From contig JAHIQM010000015.1 in the NCBI GenBank assembly GCA_018902545.1, forward strand, positions 186,001-250,000: a stretch of DNA of 64,000 nucleotides, given 5' to 3'. Positions 34,286 to 42,581 of this stretch are shown here, one piece after another. Source of the DNA: Pseudomonadota bacterium (GTDB lineage Bacteria; Desulfobacterota; Desulfovibrionia; Desulfovibrionales; Desulfomicrobiaceae). Every line of letters starts with the position of its first letter. Position 1 is the stretch's first letter. Below the pieces are notes generated by a model. The model was not told where the DNA came from, did no database searches, and saw nothing but the letters and a program-made list of their open reading frames with translations. Position numbers and translations under genes: made by a program.

Positions 34286-35623
34286 ATGACCTCAATATTT
34301 GATGATCGCGCCTACAAAGGCACCCTGACCCGCCGGGATTTCATCAGGCTTTCCGCCCTGGCCGCCGTGTCTACGGCCGTGGCCGGTTGCGCGGCCAACC
34401 CCGTGACCGGACAGAGCCAGCTCATGCTCATGGGCGAGAGTCAGGAAGTCCAGATCGACAGGGTCAACACCCCGCATCAGTATTCCGTCGATTACGGCGT
34501 GACCCAGGACGCGGCCTTAAGCGCCTATGTCAGCGGCGTGGGTGCGCGTCTGGCCCGGGTCACTCACCGCACGCACATGCCGTACAGATTCAACGTGGTG
34601 AACGCGACCTACGTCAACGCCTATGCCTTTCCCGGAGGCAGCATCGCCATCACCCGCGGCATCCTGGCCGAAATGGACAACGAGGCGGAACTGGCCGGGC
34701 TCCTCGGTCATGAACTCGGACACGTCAATGCCCGGCATACGGCGGCGCGCATGTCCAAGAGTCAGGTTCTGGGCGCGCTGGTGGGCGGGGCTTCGCTCCT
34801 CGCCGGCACGGCCAGCGAGAGCCTGGGCAATCTGGCGGGATCCGTGGGCGGACTTGGCGCGAGCCTCTATCTGGCTCAGTACAGCAGGGAGGACGAACGC
34901 CAGGCCGACGAGCTGGGCATGGAATACATGGTCGGAGGCGGCTATTCGCCCCAGGGCATGGTCGGGCTCATGGACGTGCTGCGCGCCATGGGTAGGCGTC
35001 AGCCCAGCGCCATCGAGGCCATGTTCTCCTCGCACCCCATGAGCGCAGAGCGCTACGAGACGGCCGTGGCCCGTTCGCGCACCCGCTTCGGGGGTAGCCA
35101 GGATCTTCCCGTTTACCAGGAACGCTACATGGATTCAACGGCCGGGCTGCGCAGGCTCGCGCCCATGTTCAAGCTCTTTCAGGAGGGGGACAAGGCCATG
35201 GGTGCCAGGGAGTACGCAGTGGCTCAGGGCCGGTACGCCGAAGGGCTCAAGCTCTCTCCCAATGATTATGCGGGGCTGGTCATGATGTCCAAATGCATGG
35301 TCGCCCAGAAGAACGGGTCGGCCGCTGCGGACTATGCGGCCAGGGCGCGTCGGGTCTACCCCACCGAAGCGCAGGCCCACCATATGCATGGCGTGGCGTC
35401 CATTCTGAGAAAGGATTATTCCACGGCCCTGGCTGATTTTTCGGCCTACGAACGAATTTTGCCTGGTAACCCAACGACGGTGTTCTTTAAGGGTTTTTCC
35501 TACGAAGGCATGAAGAACAAGCAGAACGCGGCTCAGGAATACCAGCGCTACCTGAGGGTCGTGACCCAGGGCGAAATGGCCAAGCACGCCTATTCCAGGC
35601 TCAAGACATGGGGATATCTGTAA
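34286..35623 (+). CDS. Tat-exported lipoprotein M48 metallopeptidase with TPR repeats (BepA-like)
   Basis: 445 residues. The N-terminus has a twin-arginine motif (TRRDFIRLSALAAVST) ending in a lipobox AVAGC, so export by Tat and lipidation is predicted. The M48 zinc site is HELGHVNARHT with the third ligand in EDERQADELG. After about residue 300 TPR-like helices follow (EYAVAQGRYAEGLKLSPNDYAGL, DYSTALADFSAYERILPGN). The domain order matches BepA/YfgC outer-membrane protein quality-control proteases. GGAGG-type ribosome site upstream. Confidence 0.92.
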   Translation: MTSIFDDRAYKGTLTRRDFIRLSALAAVSTAVAGCAANPVTGQSQLMLMGESQEVQIDRVNTPHQYSVDYGVTQDAALSAYVSGVGARLARVTHRTHMPYRFNVVNATYVNAYAFPGGSIAITRGILAEMDNEAELAGLLGHELGHVNARHTAARMSKSQVLGALVGGASLLAGTASESLGNLAGSVGGLGASLYLAQYSREDERQADELGMEYMVGGGYSPQGMVGLMDVLRAMGRRQPSAIEAMFSSHPMSAERYETAVARSRTRFGGSQDLPVYQERYMDSTAGLRRLAPMFKLFQEGDKAMGAREYAVAQGRYAEGLKLSPNDYAGLVMMSKCMVAQKNGSAAADYAARARRVYPTEAQAHHMHGVASILRKDYSTALADFSAYERILPGNPTTVFFKGFSYEGMKNKQNAAQEYQRYLRVVTQGEMAKHAYSRLKTWGYL

Positions 35624-35687
35624 ACCTGACGGCACACAGCACGAAGAGGCCATTCGGGAACGGGTGGCCTCTTTGTTTGAGGGACGA

Positions 35688-38042
35688 ATGAACGCCAAGA
35701 TTCTGATTTTGACCATTATGGCCGCCAGCCTTTTCTTTTTCGGCAGCCTTGGCCAAGCCCAAGAGGCCAGACCTGCCTCTGAGAGCATGACGGTGCTCTC
35801 CACCTTTTTCCAGAGCAAGACCAAGGAAGTGGCTGATCTGGAACGGGAAGCTGATGTTTTGCATGAGCAGCTGGAAAGGCAGGAGCCGGGATTCAAGGCC
35901 GCCATGGACGCGGCCCACAATCGCCTGCAGACCCTTGAAGTCATGGCTCGCATGGTCAAGACCAATCCCTACGACATGCGCGTGGCCCTGGCTGAGGCCA
36001 ACTACCTGCAACTGACCCTGGCCAAGGACTCCGAACCCCTGAATATTCTTGTTCGAGAGGTCGGGGCCAAGGCAGTGACCCTCGATTCTCTGCAGGAGGA
36101 CTTGGAGCGCAAGTGGGCCACCGGCCAGGACAAAACCGTGCGTGAGGATTTGCTGGCCATTCGCAAGAATGTCGCGTCCGTAGCCCAGAAAGTGAAAGAG
36201 CTGCAGGGCCGGATGGAAAAGCTGCAGGCCCGGTCGGTGGAAATCCAGGCCCGTACCGCCGAGTGGATCTCTACTTTTCAGGCCCAGCTCCCGCTGATCT
36301 GGAAGGCTGAGTTTCTGGATGCCAAGGAGTTCCGGCTACTGCCTGCCAGCGGGACCGATATCCGCAAGGACCTGCTCGACTGGTTCATAAACCTGAAGAC
36401 TTTTTTTGCCGGACAGTACTCATCCGTCACCCAGGAGCGTGGGGACTGGGTCGGGATGCTTGTCCTGTTCTGGCTGCCTTTCGTGTTCATCGGCTTTGCC
36501 TCCTACCGCTTTCTGGAGGGGGTCTTTGAAGACGCCCGCGCGGGCGGACGGGTGACCTCGGCTTTGGGCATCCTCTGCCTGTCCCTGGCTTTGTCCCTGC
36601 TCGCCGCTTTCCTGGCAGGCAAGGTCAAGCAGACCTCCCTGCTGTTGGTTGCCACGCATGTGTTCATGCTGCTGGGAGTGCAGGCCCTGGCCTGGGTTTT
36701 CCGTAACGTGCGCGGAGTGTTGCAGAAAAAAAGCCTGCAACCTTTGCTTCCGCTGGTTTTTTTGTCCATGAGCGTGTCCGTTCTGGACCTCCTGCGCCTG
36801 CCCCAATGGCTGGAACATGTTTCATGGGTTGGCCTTGTGGTGCTGAGCAGCCTTTTCTTCGGGATGATTCAGCCCGAGCTGCGCTACGAGCGTCTCATCC
36901 GTCGGCTGCACCCTTATGTCATGGCGATCCTGGTGGCCGTGGCCGTGCTTGGCTGGGGCAATCTGGCCGTGCTGACCAGCACCCTGTGGGGCGTTCTGGC
37001 CCTTGCCCTGCAACTGGGGATCGGGGCATCGAGCGTGGTGCGGGTGGTGTTTGAAAAACTCGACAAGACCGGCTTCAAGGCTTTGATGGCGGATCTGGCC
37101 GTGACCTTCCTGACACTTCTGGTCTGGCTGGTCGTGGTGCTCGGTGTCATGGCCTGGATCTCGATCAACCTCGGCACCAACGTGGTTTATGAAAAGCTGT
37201 CGACACTGGAACTGAACTGGGGTGATTTTTCCTTCAATTTCCTGCGGCTGGGCATGGTCTTATTGCTGTTTCAGGTCGCGCGCTCCCTGGCCATGGCCTG
37301 GAAAACGGTTCTGGACAGCGAGACTCTGCGCTGGAAAAATATCGACCACGGAGCGGCGGCTTCATTGCAGCGCATCGGCATCTACTGCTTGTGGCTGCTT
37401 TTCGGACTGTTCAGCGTGAACCTGCTGGGGATCAGCCTGACCAACTTCGCGGTCATCGCCGGTGGCCTTTCCGTGGGTATCGGCTTTGGCATGCAGGCCA
37501 TCATCAGCAATTTCGTCAGCGGGCTCATCCTTCTCTTTGACCGCGCCATTCAGCCCGGTGACGTCATCGAGGTGAACGGAGTCTGGGCCAAGGTCATGAG
37601 CGTCAACATCCGCAACACTGAAGTCCAGACCTTCGACAACGCCAAGATATTTTTGCCCAATTCGACCCTCATCGCCAACCAGGTCACCAACTGGACGCAC
37701 CGCAACGATGTGCGCATCCGTCGCGACGTGGCCGTGGGCGTGGCCTATGGATCGGACGTGCAACTGGTCAAGAAGCTTTTGTTGGAAGCGGCCGTTGATC
37801 ATACGGCCGTGATGAGCAGCCCCGAGCCTTTGGTTCTCTTCAGCAACTTCGGTTCCAGTTCTCTGGATTTCACCCTGCGCTTCTGGGTGCGGCATGTGGA
37901 CTTTGGACTGTCCTCGTGTTCCGATATCCGTGAAACCATCGAAGCCAAGTTTCGCGAACACGGTGTGGAAATTCCCTTTCCGCAAATGGACATGCACGTG
38001 CGCTCCGGAGACGGGTTTCTGCGGGTCAAGAACGAAGAGTAA
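35688..38042 (+). CDS. Large MscS-family mechanosensitive channel
   Basis: 784 residues. Signal peptide (MNAKILILTIMAASLFFFGSLGQAQA-like), a helical periplasmic region with heptads (DLEREADVLHEQLERQEPG; KVKELQGRMEKLQARSVE), about ten membrane helices from residue 250, then the MscS core: pore helix GLSVGIGFGMQAIISNFVSGLILL, beta domain DRAIQPGDVIEVNGVWAKVMSVNIRNTEV and C-terminal alpha/beta region. Architecture resembles MscK/YbdG-type long channels. GAGGG before the ATG. Confidence 0.92.
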   Translation: MNAKILILTIMAASLFFFGSLGQAQEARPASESMTVLSTFFQSKTKEVADLEREADVLHEQLERQEPGFKAAMDAAHNRLQTLEVMARMVKTNPYDMRVALAEANYLQLTLAKDSEPLNILVREVGAKAVTLDSLQEDLERKWATGQDKTVREDLLAIRKNVASVAQKVKELQGRMEKLQARSVEIQARTAEWISTFQAQLPLIWKAEFLDAKEFRLLPASGTDIRKDLLDWFINLKTFFAGQYSSVTQERGDWVGMLVLFWLPFVFIGFASYRFLEGVFEDARAGGRVTSALGILCLSLALSLLAAFLAGKVKQTSLLLVATHVFMLLGVQALAWVFRNVRGVLQKKSLQPLLPLVFLSMSVSVLDLLRLPQWLEHVSWVGLVVLSSLFFGMIQPELRYERLIRRLHPYVMAILVAVAVLGWGNLAVLTSTLWGVLALALQLGIGASSVVRVVFEKLDKTGFKALMADLAVTFLTLLVWLVVVLGVMAWISINLGTNVVYEKLSTLELNWGDFSFNFLRLGMVLLLFQVARSLAMAWKTVLDSETLRWKNIDHGAAASLQRIGIYCLWLLFGLFSVNLLGISLTNFAVIAGGLSVGIGFGMQAIISNFVSGLILLFDRAIQPGDVIEVNGVWAKVMSVNIRNTEVQTFDNAKIFLPNSTLIANQVTNWTHRNDVRIRRDVAVGVAYGSDVQLVKKLLLEAAVDHTAVMSSPEPLVLFSNFGSSSLDFTLRFWVRHVDFGLSSCSDIRETIEAKFREHGVEIPFPQMDMHVRSGDGFLRVKNEE

Positions 38043-38061
38043 GCTTTTTGCGGACCATGCG

Positions 38062-38100
38062 AAAAGGGCCATCCTCCTGCCGGGGGGTGGCCCTTTTTTT
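38062..38100 (+). terminator. Intrinsic terminator after mscS-like gene
   Basis: AAAAGGGCCATCC / GGGTGGCCCTTTT stem (38062-38074 / 38085-38097) with one G-T wobble, followed by more T. Stop codon is 20 bases upstream. Confidence 0.9.
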
Positions 38101-38109
38101 CATGGATTG

Positions 38110-38320
38110 TCCTTGCCGGAAACTCCACCACATACATGAAGCCCGCAGCCAGCAACACTGCCGGGTTGGCCAGCATTTCAAGCCCTGGCGGCAGGGTCAC
38201 GCCCCCGGTCATGCCCATGAAACCGAGCATGAGCACAGCCGCGTAAAGGTTGATACCGCTGGCCCAGGCCGTGCCCATGGTCAGGGCGATGATGGCGACG
38301 ACGCTCGTGAGCTGGTCCAT
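38110..38320 (-). pseudogene. DUF4126-family membrane protein, N-terminal fragment
   Basis: From ATG 38320 about 70 residues match the start of DUF4126 proteins: MDQLTSVVAIIALTMGTAWASGINLYAAVLMLGFMGMTGG and LPPGLEMLANPAVLLAAGFMYVVEF. The family continues for a further 100 or so residues, but here the frame enters the antisense of the mscS terminator and coding end (FPARTIHEKKGH...). The gene looks cut by a rearrangement close to 38110-38120. The long open frame to 37799 is antisense read-through. Confidence 0.7.
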
Positions 38321-38863
38321 ACACACTCCGGTTTTTTCTGGTTGCTCCGTTTTTGCCCTGTTCATCAATCCCGTCGCATAGTTTGGAGCAGCTTTCGTAC
38401 AAGATCAGAACAGGTTTTGAACACGAAACGAACAGGCTTGTTTGAACTTGGCGACATCCATACACTTTGATGTTTGTATGTTCAAAAACAATTTAATATC
38501 GTGGAATAAAAAAGAATATTACGAATAGGTAGTGTTCTTCTCAACGATGCCGGGCAGAAACAAGGCGTTGCGCACAGCAGCTCTTCACGGTGACGAAGTT
38601 TTCTTTGTACTGCGAGTTAGGAACACGGAAAGAACAGTGTCGGGATCTGGACTGTTCCGATTTCTCCGCCGCGCGGACGGGGTTGTTTCTGATGTTGATA
38701 AGTTTGTTAATAAGTTGATTTAAAAGGATATTTTTTGAACAATTGAGATTTTGTCGCGGCAAGAAAGTCGAATCACCGGGAGGCGGACTTCGCGGCGGAT
38801 TGCGCGAACAGGAAGACGTCGTTTTGTTCGTTTCTTGTTTAATTATATGAAATATTGCAGGAA
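38321..38863. other. AT-richer intergenic region dense in GAACA/TGTTC motifs
   Basis: No convincing gene; a 63-codon frame at 38532-38723 has no recognisable features. GAACA occurs at 38408, 38419, 38430, 38621, 38632, 38737 and 38806, and its complement TGTTC at 38359, 38479, 38533, 38653 and 38825; more occur just inside the next gene. Three consecutive copies are exactly 11 bases apart, as are 38621/38632, and GAACAGT (38632) faces ACTGTTC (38651). Confidence 0.6.
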
Positions 38864-39337
38864 TTATTGTTCTTCAGGGTGTTCGTTCCAGTTGAACGTG
38901 AACAGGCATTGCGATGCGCCCTGCATGATGGTGTCGGAGCGTCGCATGGATAGGCAGGGGCTGTAGCCCTGGGCAAAGGGTTCGTCCCGGGAGCAGGACA
39001 GGATGTAGCCAAGTTCCGGGCCCAGGCCCATGTCCGCATAGGCGCGGGCGTAGGCGCAAGCTGTGACGGAGAAGGAAAGGGACGAGTCCGTCAGGTTCAC
39101 GTTTTCCACGACCAGGGCGTCATCTTCCTGCCAGCGCGCAAGGACCGTGGCGAAGTGCCGCAGGTCAGGCGTGTCCGGTGCCAGAAGGGCGAAGGCCTCT
39201 CCCGCCGCCCTGGCATCGGCTGTGATGGCCTCGGTCAGAATTTTACCTGCCGGCCCTGGGCCGAATTCCTCTTTCAAGGCCTTCCAGATTCGGGCGACAA
39301 GCCCGGCCTGGGCCGTGCGGACGGCGATCATGCTCAT
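38864..39337 (-). CDS. L-2-amino-thiazoline-4-carboxylate hydrolase-family protein
   Basis: 157 residues resembling the ATC hydrolase family (pfam ATC_hydrolase): VTACAYARAYADMGLGPELGYILSCSRDEPFAQGYSPCLSMRRSDTIMQGASQC. The conserved Cys of CAYA and of ILSCSRD are present. The founding enzyme acts in L-cysteine synthesis from ATC in Pseudomonas; most relatives have unknown substrates. No signal peptide. Divergent from the CULT gene, starts 45 bases apart. Confidence 0.75.
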   Translation of the reverse strand: MSMIAVRTAQAGLVARIWKALKEEFGPGPAGKILTEAITADARAAGEAFALLAPDTPDLRHFATVLARWQEDDALVVENVNLTDSSLSFSVTACAYARAYADMGLGPELGYILSCSRDEPFAQGYSPCLSMRRSDTIMQGASQCLFTFNWNEHPEEQ

Positions 39338-39381
39338 GGCGCCTCTTTGCTTTCGGTGTATACTGGGGTACTAGGCGGGGC

Positions 39382-39789
39382 ATGCTTGCAATGCATTTTT
39401 CCCTGCTTTTCAGGGACAGCGACTTACCCGCCCAGGGACCGGCCCTGGCGGACCGGGACCACGCCGAGCTGGACGAATCCGGCCGCAGGGCCCTTTTTTG
39501 CCGGACCTGCGGCCAGCCCGTGGCCCGCATGCGGGACCGCATCAGCGTTGGCGGTAAACATATCCACTGCGTGTTCAACCCCACGGGAATCCTTTTCGAG
39601 GTCGGCTGCTTTGCCCAGGCCCCGGGATGCCGTTTCGAGGGTGAATTCACTCAGGACTTCACCTGGTTTGCGGGCTATGCGTGGCGTTTTGCCATGTGTC
39701 GCCGGTGCGCCGCCCATCTGGGCTGGGAATATCGCGTCGCGGAGGACGGGTTCGCAGGACTCATCATGGCCGAATTGCGCGAGTCATGA
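39382..39789 (+). CDS. CULT (cereblon-like thalidomide-binding) domain protein
   Basis: 135 residues. Features of the CULT fold: a first Cys pair FCRTCGQPV, then HIHCVFNPTGILFEVGCFAQAPGC, and the Trp-cage stretch FTWFAGYAWRFAMCRRCAAHLGWEY, containing the second Cys pair (CRRC) for zinc and three Trp (W in TWF, YAW, LGW) that line the ligand pocket in cereblon. Bacterial single-domain CULT proteins are known but of unknown function. ATG 39382 is preceded by a weak GGGG site; ATG 39391 is the alternative. Confidence 0.82.
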   Translation: MLAMHFSLLFRDSDLPAQGPALADRDHAELDESGRRALFCRTCGQPVARMRDRISVGGKHIHCVFNPTGILFEVGCFAQAPGCRFEGEFTQDFTWFAGYAWRFAMCRRCAAHLGWEYRVAEDGFAGLIMAELRES

Positions 39790-39843
39790 TCATGACTTAT
39801 CTTTATCTTTGGGCTGCAGACCGCAGCTCTTCGATGCCGGGCC

Positions 39844-39933
39844 TCAGCCCTTAATGCCCATTTTGGGGAACACGACCTTGACCACCACCAGCCAGATGCC
39901 GACTATAAGCAACAGATACAGTAAGCTTTCCAT
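39844..39933 (-). CDS. 29-residue single-helix membrane protein
   Basis: MESLLYLLLIVGIWLVVVKVVFPKMGIKG: one hydrophobic helix with a basic tail. GGAGG lies six bases before the ATG, which makes translation likely. I do not recognise a family. It sits between the CULT gene (convergent) and tatD (divergent). Confidence 0.55.
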   Translation of the reverse strand: MESLLYLLLIVGIWLVVVKVVFPKMGIKG

Positions 39934-40017
39934 TGAATCCTCCATGAGTTTTCGTGACGAACTCTTTTCATGTGCACGCCGAGGGCCTGCGTCAACATGC
40001 GCGGGTATAATCACGCC

Positions 40018-40839
40018 ATGAATACGATGGATTCCTTGTCCGAATCTGGCTTTGCGGACCTTGTCGACGCGCACTGTCACCTGCAGGACGGTTTTCTGCG
40101 CCACAGTCTGGAGCCCGCCCTGATAAGGGCGCGGGCGGCCGGGGTGCGCATGATGTGCTGCAACGGGACCCATGAGGGGGATTGGCGGTATGTGCTGGGG
40201 CTGGGCCGTCAGCATGGGGACGTCTGCGTGTCGCTGGGACTGCACCCCTGGTACGTCGGGGAGCGGGGGGCCGATTGGCTGGCGCGCCTTGAGGCGCTGG
40301 TGGCGGGCAACCCCGTCGGGATAGGCGAGATCGGGCTCGACAATGCCCTGGAAGCGCGCAACGACGCCGAGCAGGAAGAGGTTTTTCTGGCCCAGATGGA
40401 GCTGGCCGTGCGCTATGAGCGGGCTGTGACGGTTCATTGCCGTAAGGCCTTCGGGCGGCTGGCGGACTTGGTCGGGGTGATGCGTAAGCGGCCGCCTTTC
40501 ATGATGCTGCACGCCTACGCCGGGTCCCACGAGATGGTCCCGGTGTTCGAGAAGTTGGGCTTTCACATCTCCATCTGCGCCTCCATTACCAGGACCGCGA
40601 ATCGCAAGGCGCGCACGGCCTGCGTAAGGGTTTCGCCCGAAAGGCTGCTGGTAGAGTCCGACAGCCCGGCCATCGCGCCGGTCGGTGTGGATTTTGAGCG
40701 CAACGAGCCAGGGTATCTGCCCATGGTGGTAGAGGTGCTGGCAGAGTTGCGGGGCGAGGAGCCGGAGGTGGTGGCGGCGCGGACGGCGGCTAATGCGCGG
40801 GATTTTTTTCGATGTTGCGGGGGTGGGGAAGCGAAGTGA
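40018..40839 (+). CDS. TatD-family metal-dependent hydrolase
   Basis: 273 residues. Metal-binding motifs in order: DAHCHLQDG, GLHPWY, GEIGLDN, VHCRKAFGRL, MLHAYAG, and the final VESDSPA with Asp. TatD proteins are DNases/hydrolases. Two close ATGs (40018, 40027) are possible. The preceding upstream in-frame Met at 39970 lacks family support. Confidence 0.88.
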   Translation: MNTMDSLSESGFADLVDAHCHLQDGFLRHSLEPALIRARAAGVRMMCCNGTHEGDWRYVLGLGRQHGDVCVSLGLHPWYVGERGADWLARLEALVAGNPVGIGEIGLDNALEARNDAEQEEVFLAQMELAVRYERAVTVHCRKAFGRLADLVGVMRKRPPFMMLHAYAGSHEMVPVFEKLGFHISICASITRTANRKARTACVRVSPERLLVESDSPAIAPVGVDFERNEPGYLPMVVEVLAELRGEEPEVVAARTAANARDFFRCCGGGEAK

Positions 40840-40908
40840 CTGTGGCAAACGGCAGTCCTTGAGTCGGAATCGGGATTTGAATTTCGTAGAAAGAGAGTGT
40901 GGCGCGTC

Positions 40909-41084
40909 GGCCCGGCGGTTCGCTTCATCCGCGACGTATCGAAACTCCTTCACCGGCCTCGTAAGTGCCAATCGTCGCTCCTCGAACATCGGTTTGCGCT
41001 TCGGGCGGCCAGCGACGATTGACCCAACGATGCCTGGCTCAGTCAGACAGTCGATCCGCCGCGGATGAAGCGAACCGCCAGGCC
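40909..41084. repeat. 176-base palindromic (MITE-like) element
   Basis: Terminal arms GGCGGTTCGCTTCATCCGCG (40914-40933) and its exact complement (41060-41079), extended by GGCC outside, and with further pairing inside (ATCGA/TCGAT). A second nested perfect repeat CAATCGTCGCT (40969-40979) / AGCGACGATTG (41011-41021) sits in the middle. No coding capacity. Occupies most of the tatD-tcdA gap. Confidence 0.75.
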
Positions 41085-41178
41085 TCGGACCGAGACATCA
41101 ATAAAGATATCGCTGCAAAAAGCAGCCAAGACCTGGCACGGAAGCAATGGCTTTAAAATATATACGAAGGAAAAGATT

Positions 41179-41952
41179 ATGATGCGATTCGCCCGGACCA
41201 TGCAATTGATCGGAGAGGACGGGCTGGCACGTCTGCAGGGCGCTACTGTGGCCGTGTTTGGCCTCGGGGCAGTGGGTTCTTACGTGGTCGAGGCCCTGGC
41301 CCGGGCCGGGGTGGGGAATCTTGTGCTTTTTGACCATGATACGGTGAGCCTCTCCAACATCAACCGCCAGTTGTTTGCCCTGCAGTCCACCGTCGGGCGG
41401 CACAAGGCGGAGGTCGCCAGGGCGCGGGTGTTGGACATCAATCCGGATTGCGTTGTCGCGGCGCGGGTCCAGTTTGTGGATGGGGACAACGTGGCGGGCT
41501 TGTTGGAGCCGCGTTTCGATGTGGTCGTGGACGCTATCGACGGGGTCAATTCCAAGGTCAATCTCATCGTTGCGGCCCGGGAGAAGGGGCTTGCCGTGGT
41601 GGCGAGCATGGGCGCGGCGGCCAAGCTTGATCCGTCGAAGATCAAGGCCGCAGACATCTCCAAATCTTTCATGTGCCCCCTGGCCCAGATCATCCGCAAA
41701 CGCCTGCGTCGCCGGGGTGTGACAAGCGGCGTGCGTTGCGTTTTCTCCACGGAATGCGCTCAGAACAAGAACGAACCCGTCATCGAGGAAGCACCGGAGC
41801 AGGGTGTCAGCGGCAGGCCGCGTGCACCCATCGGGTCCATCTCGTACCTGACGGGCATGTTCGGCCTGTATGTAGCCAGCGAGGTCGTGCGCGAGCTGCT
41901 CGGTGGGTTCGAGCCGGACAAAGGGGTTGAAAAAAAGGTGGAGGAAGCATGA
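41179..41952 (+). CDS. tcdA: tRNA threonylcarbamoyladenosine dehydratase (TcdA/YgdL), ThiF-like
   Basis: 257-residue E1-like adenylating enzyme. Nucleotide-binding VFGLGAVGSYVVEALARAG, then LFDHDTVSLSNINRQLFAL with the conserved Arg, VVDAIDGVNSKVNLI, and a TcdA-type second half (MGAAAKLDPSKI, CVFSTE, GSISYLTGMFGLYVASEVV). TcdA converts t6A37 to cyclic ct6A in tRNAs. AAGGA precedes ATG 41179; ATG 41182 is equivalent. Overlaps the next gene by four bases. Confidence 0.9.
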   Translation: MMRFARTMQLIGEDGLARLQGATVAVFGLGAVGSYVVEALARAGVGNLVLFDHDTVSLSNINRQLFALQSTVGRHKAEVARARVLDINPDCVVAARVQFVDGDNVAGLLEPRFDVVVDAIDGVNSKVNLIVAAREKGLAVVASMGAAAKLDPSKIKAADISKSFMCPLAQIIRKRLRRRGVTSGVRCVFSTECAQNKNEPVIEEAPEQGVSGRPRAPIGSISYLTGMFGLYVASEVVRELLGGFEPDKGVEKKVEEA

Positions 41953-42485
41953 GGATGCGTGTGCTTATGCTGTGCGTCGCGGTTTTGCTGGCCGCCTGCT
42001 CCCAAAATCAGGACTGGCGCACGGCCAGTAGGGAGTCAGCGGGAATTGCTCCGGACCCGGCCGTGACCCCGGAAGCCGTGTTGCATGTCTACGGGGCCGA
42101 TGCCTGGGGGTGGCGCGGCTGGTTCGCCATTCATACCTGGATCGCGGCCAAGGGGACCGGGGAATCCGCCTACACGGTGTACGAGGTGATCGGCTGGCGC
42201 GCGTCACGGGGCTTGTCCGTGGTGCGCATCGAACAGGATTATGCGGATCGGTTCTGGTTCGGGGCCACTCCACGGCTGCTCAAGGAACACCGGGGACCCG
42301 CAGCACAAAAATTGATCGAAGCCGTGGACCGGGCCGCGAAAGACTACCCCTGGCCAAGGGAATACAAGGCCTTTCCCGGCCCGAACAGCAACACCTTTAT
42401 CGCCTGGATCGGTCAGCGGGTGCCGGAGCTGGGCTTAAAGTTGCCCTTCTCGGCCATCGGCAGGGGTTATTCCGGGTCGAACTGA
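41949..42485 (+). CDS. DUF3750 lipoprotein
   Basis: 178 residues. Lipoprotein signal MRMRVLMLCVAVLLAAC with the lipobox LLAAC. The body has the DUF3750 pattern: VYGADAWGWRGWFAIHTWIAAK, YTVYEVIGWRASRG and FPGPNSNTFIAWI. Function unknown. The conserved His, Cys-free core and PGPNSNTF suggest a papain-like or peptidase-type fold but no activity can be stated. Start ATGA overlaps tcdA stop. Confidence 0.82.
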   Translation: MRMRVLMLCVAVLLAACSQNQDWRTASRESAGIAPDPAVTPEAVLHVYGADAWGWRGWFAIHTWIAAKGTGESAYTVYEVIGWRASRGLSVVRIEQDYADRFWFGATPRLLKEHRGPAAQKLIEAVDRAAKDYPWPREYKAFPGPNSNTFIAWIGQRVPELGLKLPFSAIGRGYSGSN

Positions 42486-42544
42486 GCACCGTTCGGATCG
42501 CGGCTGGCATTTCGCCGCACGCCGCGCCGGTCAGCAGGCAAAAC

Positions 42545-42578
42545 AAAACCCCGCAATCCAGGGACGTGCGGGGTTTTT
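42545..42578. terminator. Bidirectional terminator between DUF3750 and wrbA genes
   Basis: AAAACCCCGCA / TGCGGGGTTTT (42545-42555 / 42567-42577) with T-run on the plus strand and A-run mirrored for the minus strand. Confidence 0.9.
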
Positions 42579-42581
42579 GTC

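Noticed and set aside
37799-38368. 189-codon reading of the DUF4126-like gene
   Set aside because: Only the first about 70 residues after ATG 38320 match the family; the remainder is antisense to the mscS C-terminus.
38532-38723. 63-codon plus frame in the GAACA-rich gap
   Set aside because: No ribosome site, no recognisable features, overlapped by an equally open minus frame.
39844-40989. 381-codon minus frame through tatD
   Set aside because: Only its last 29 codons have their own ribosome site and look real; the rest is antisense to tatD.
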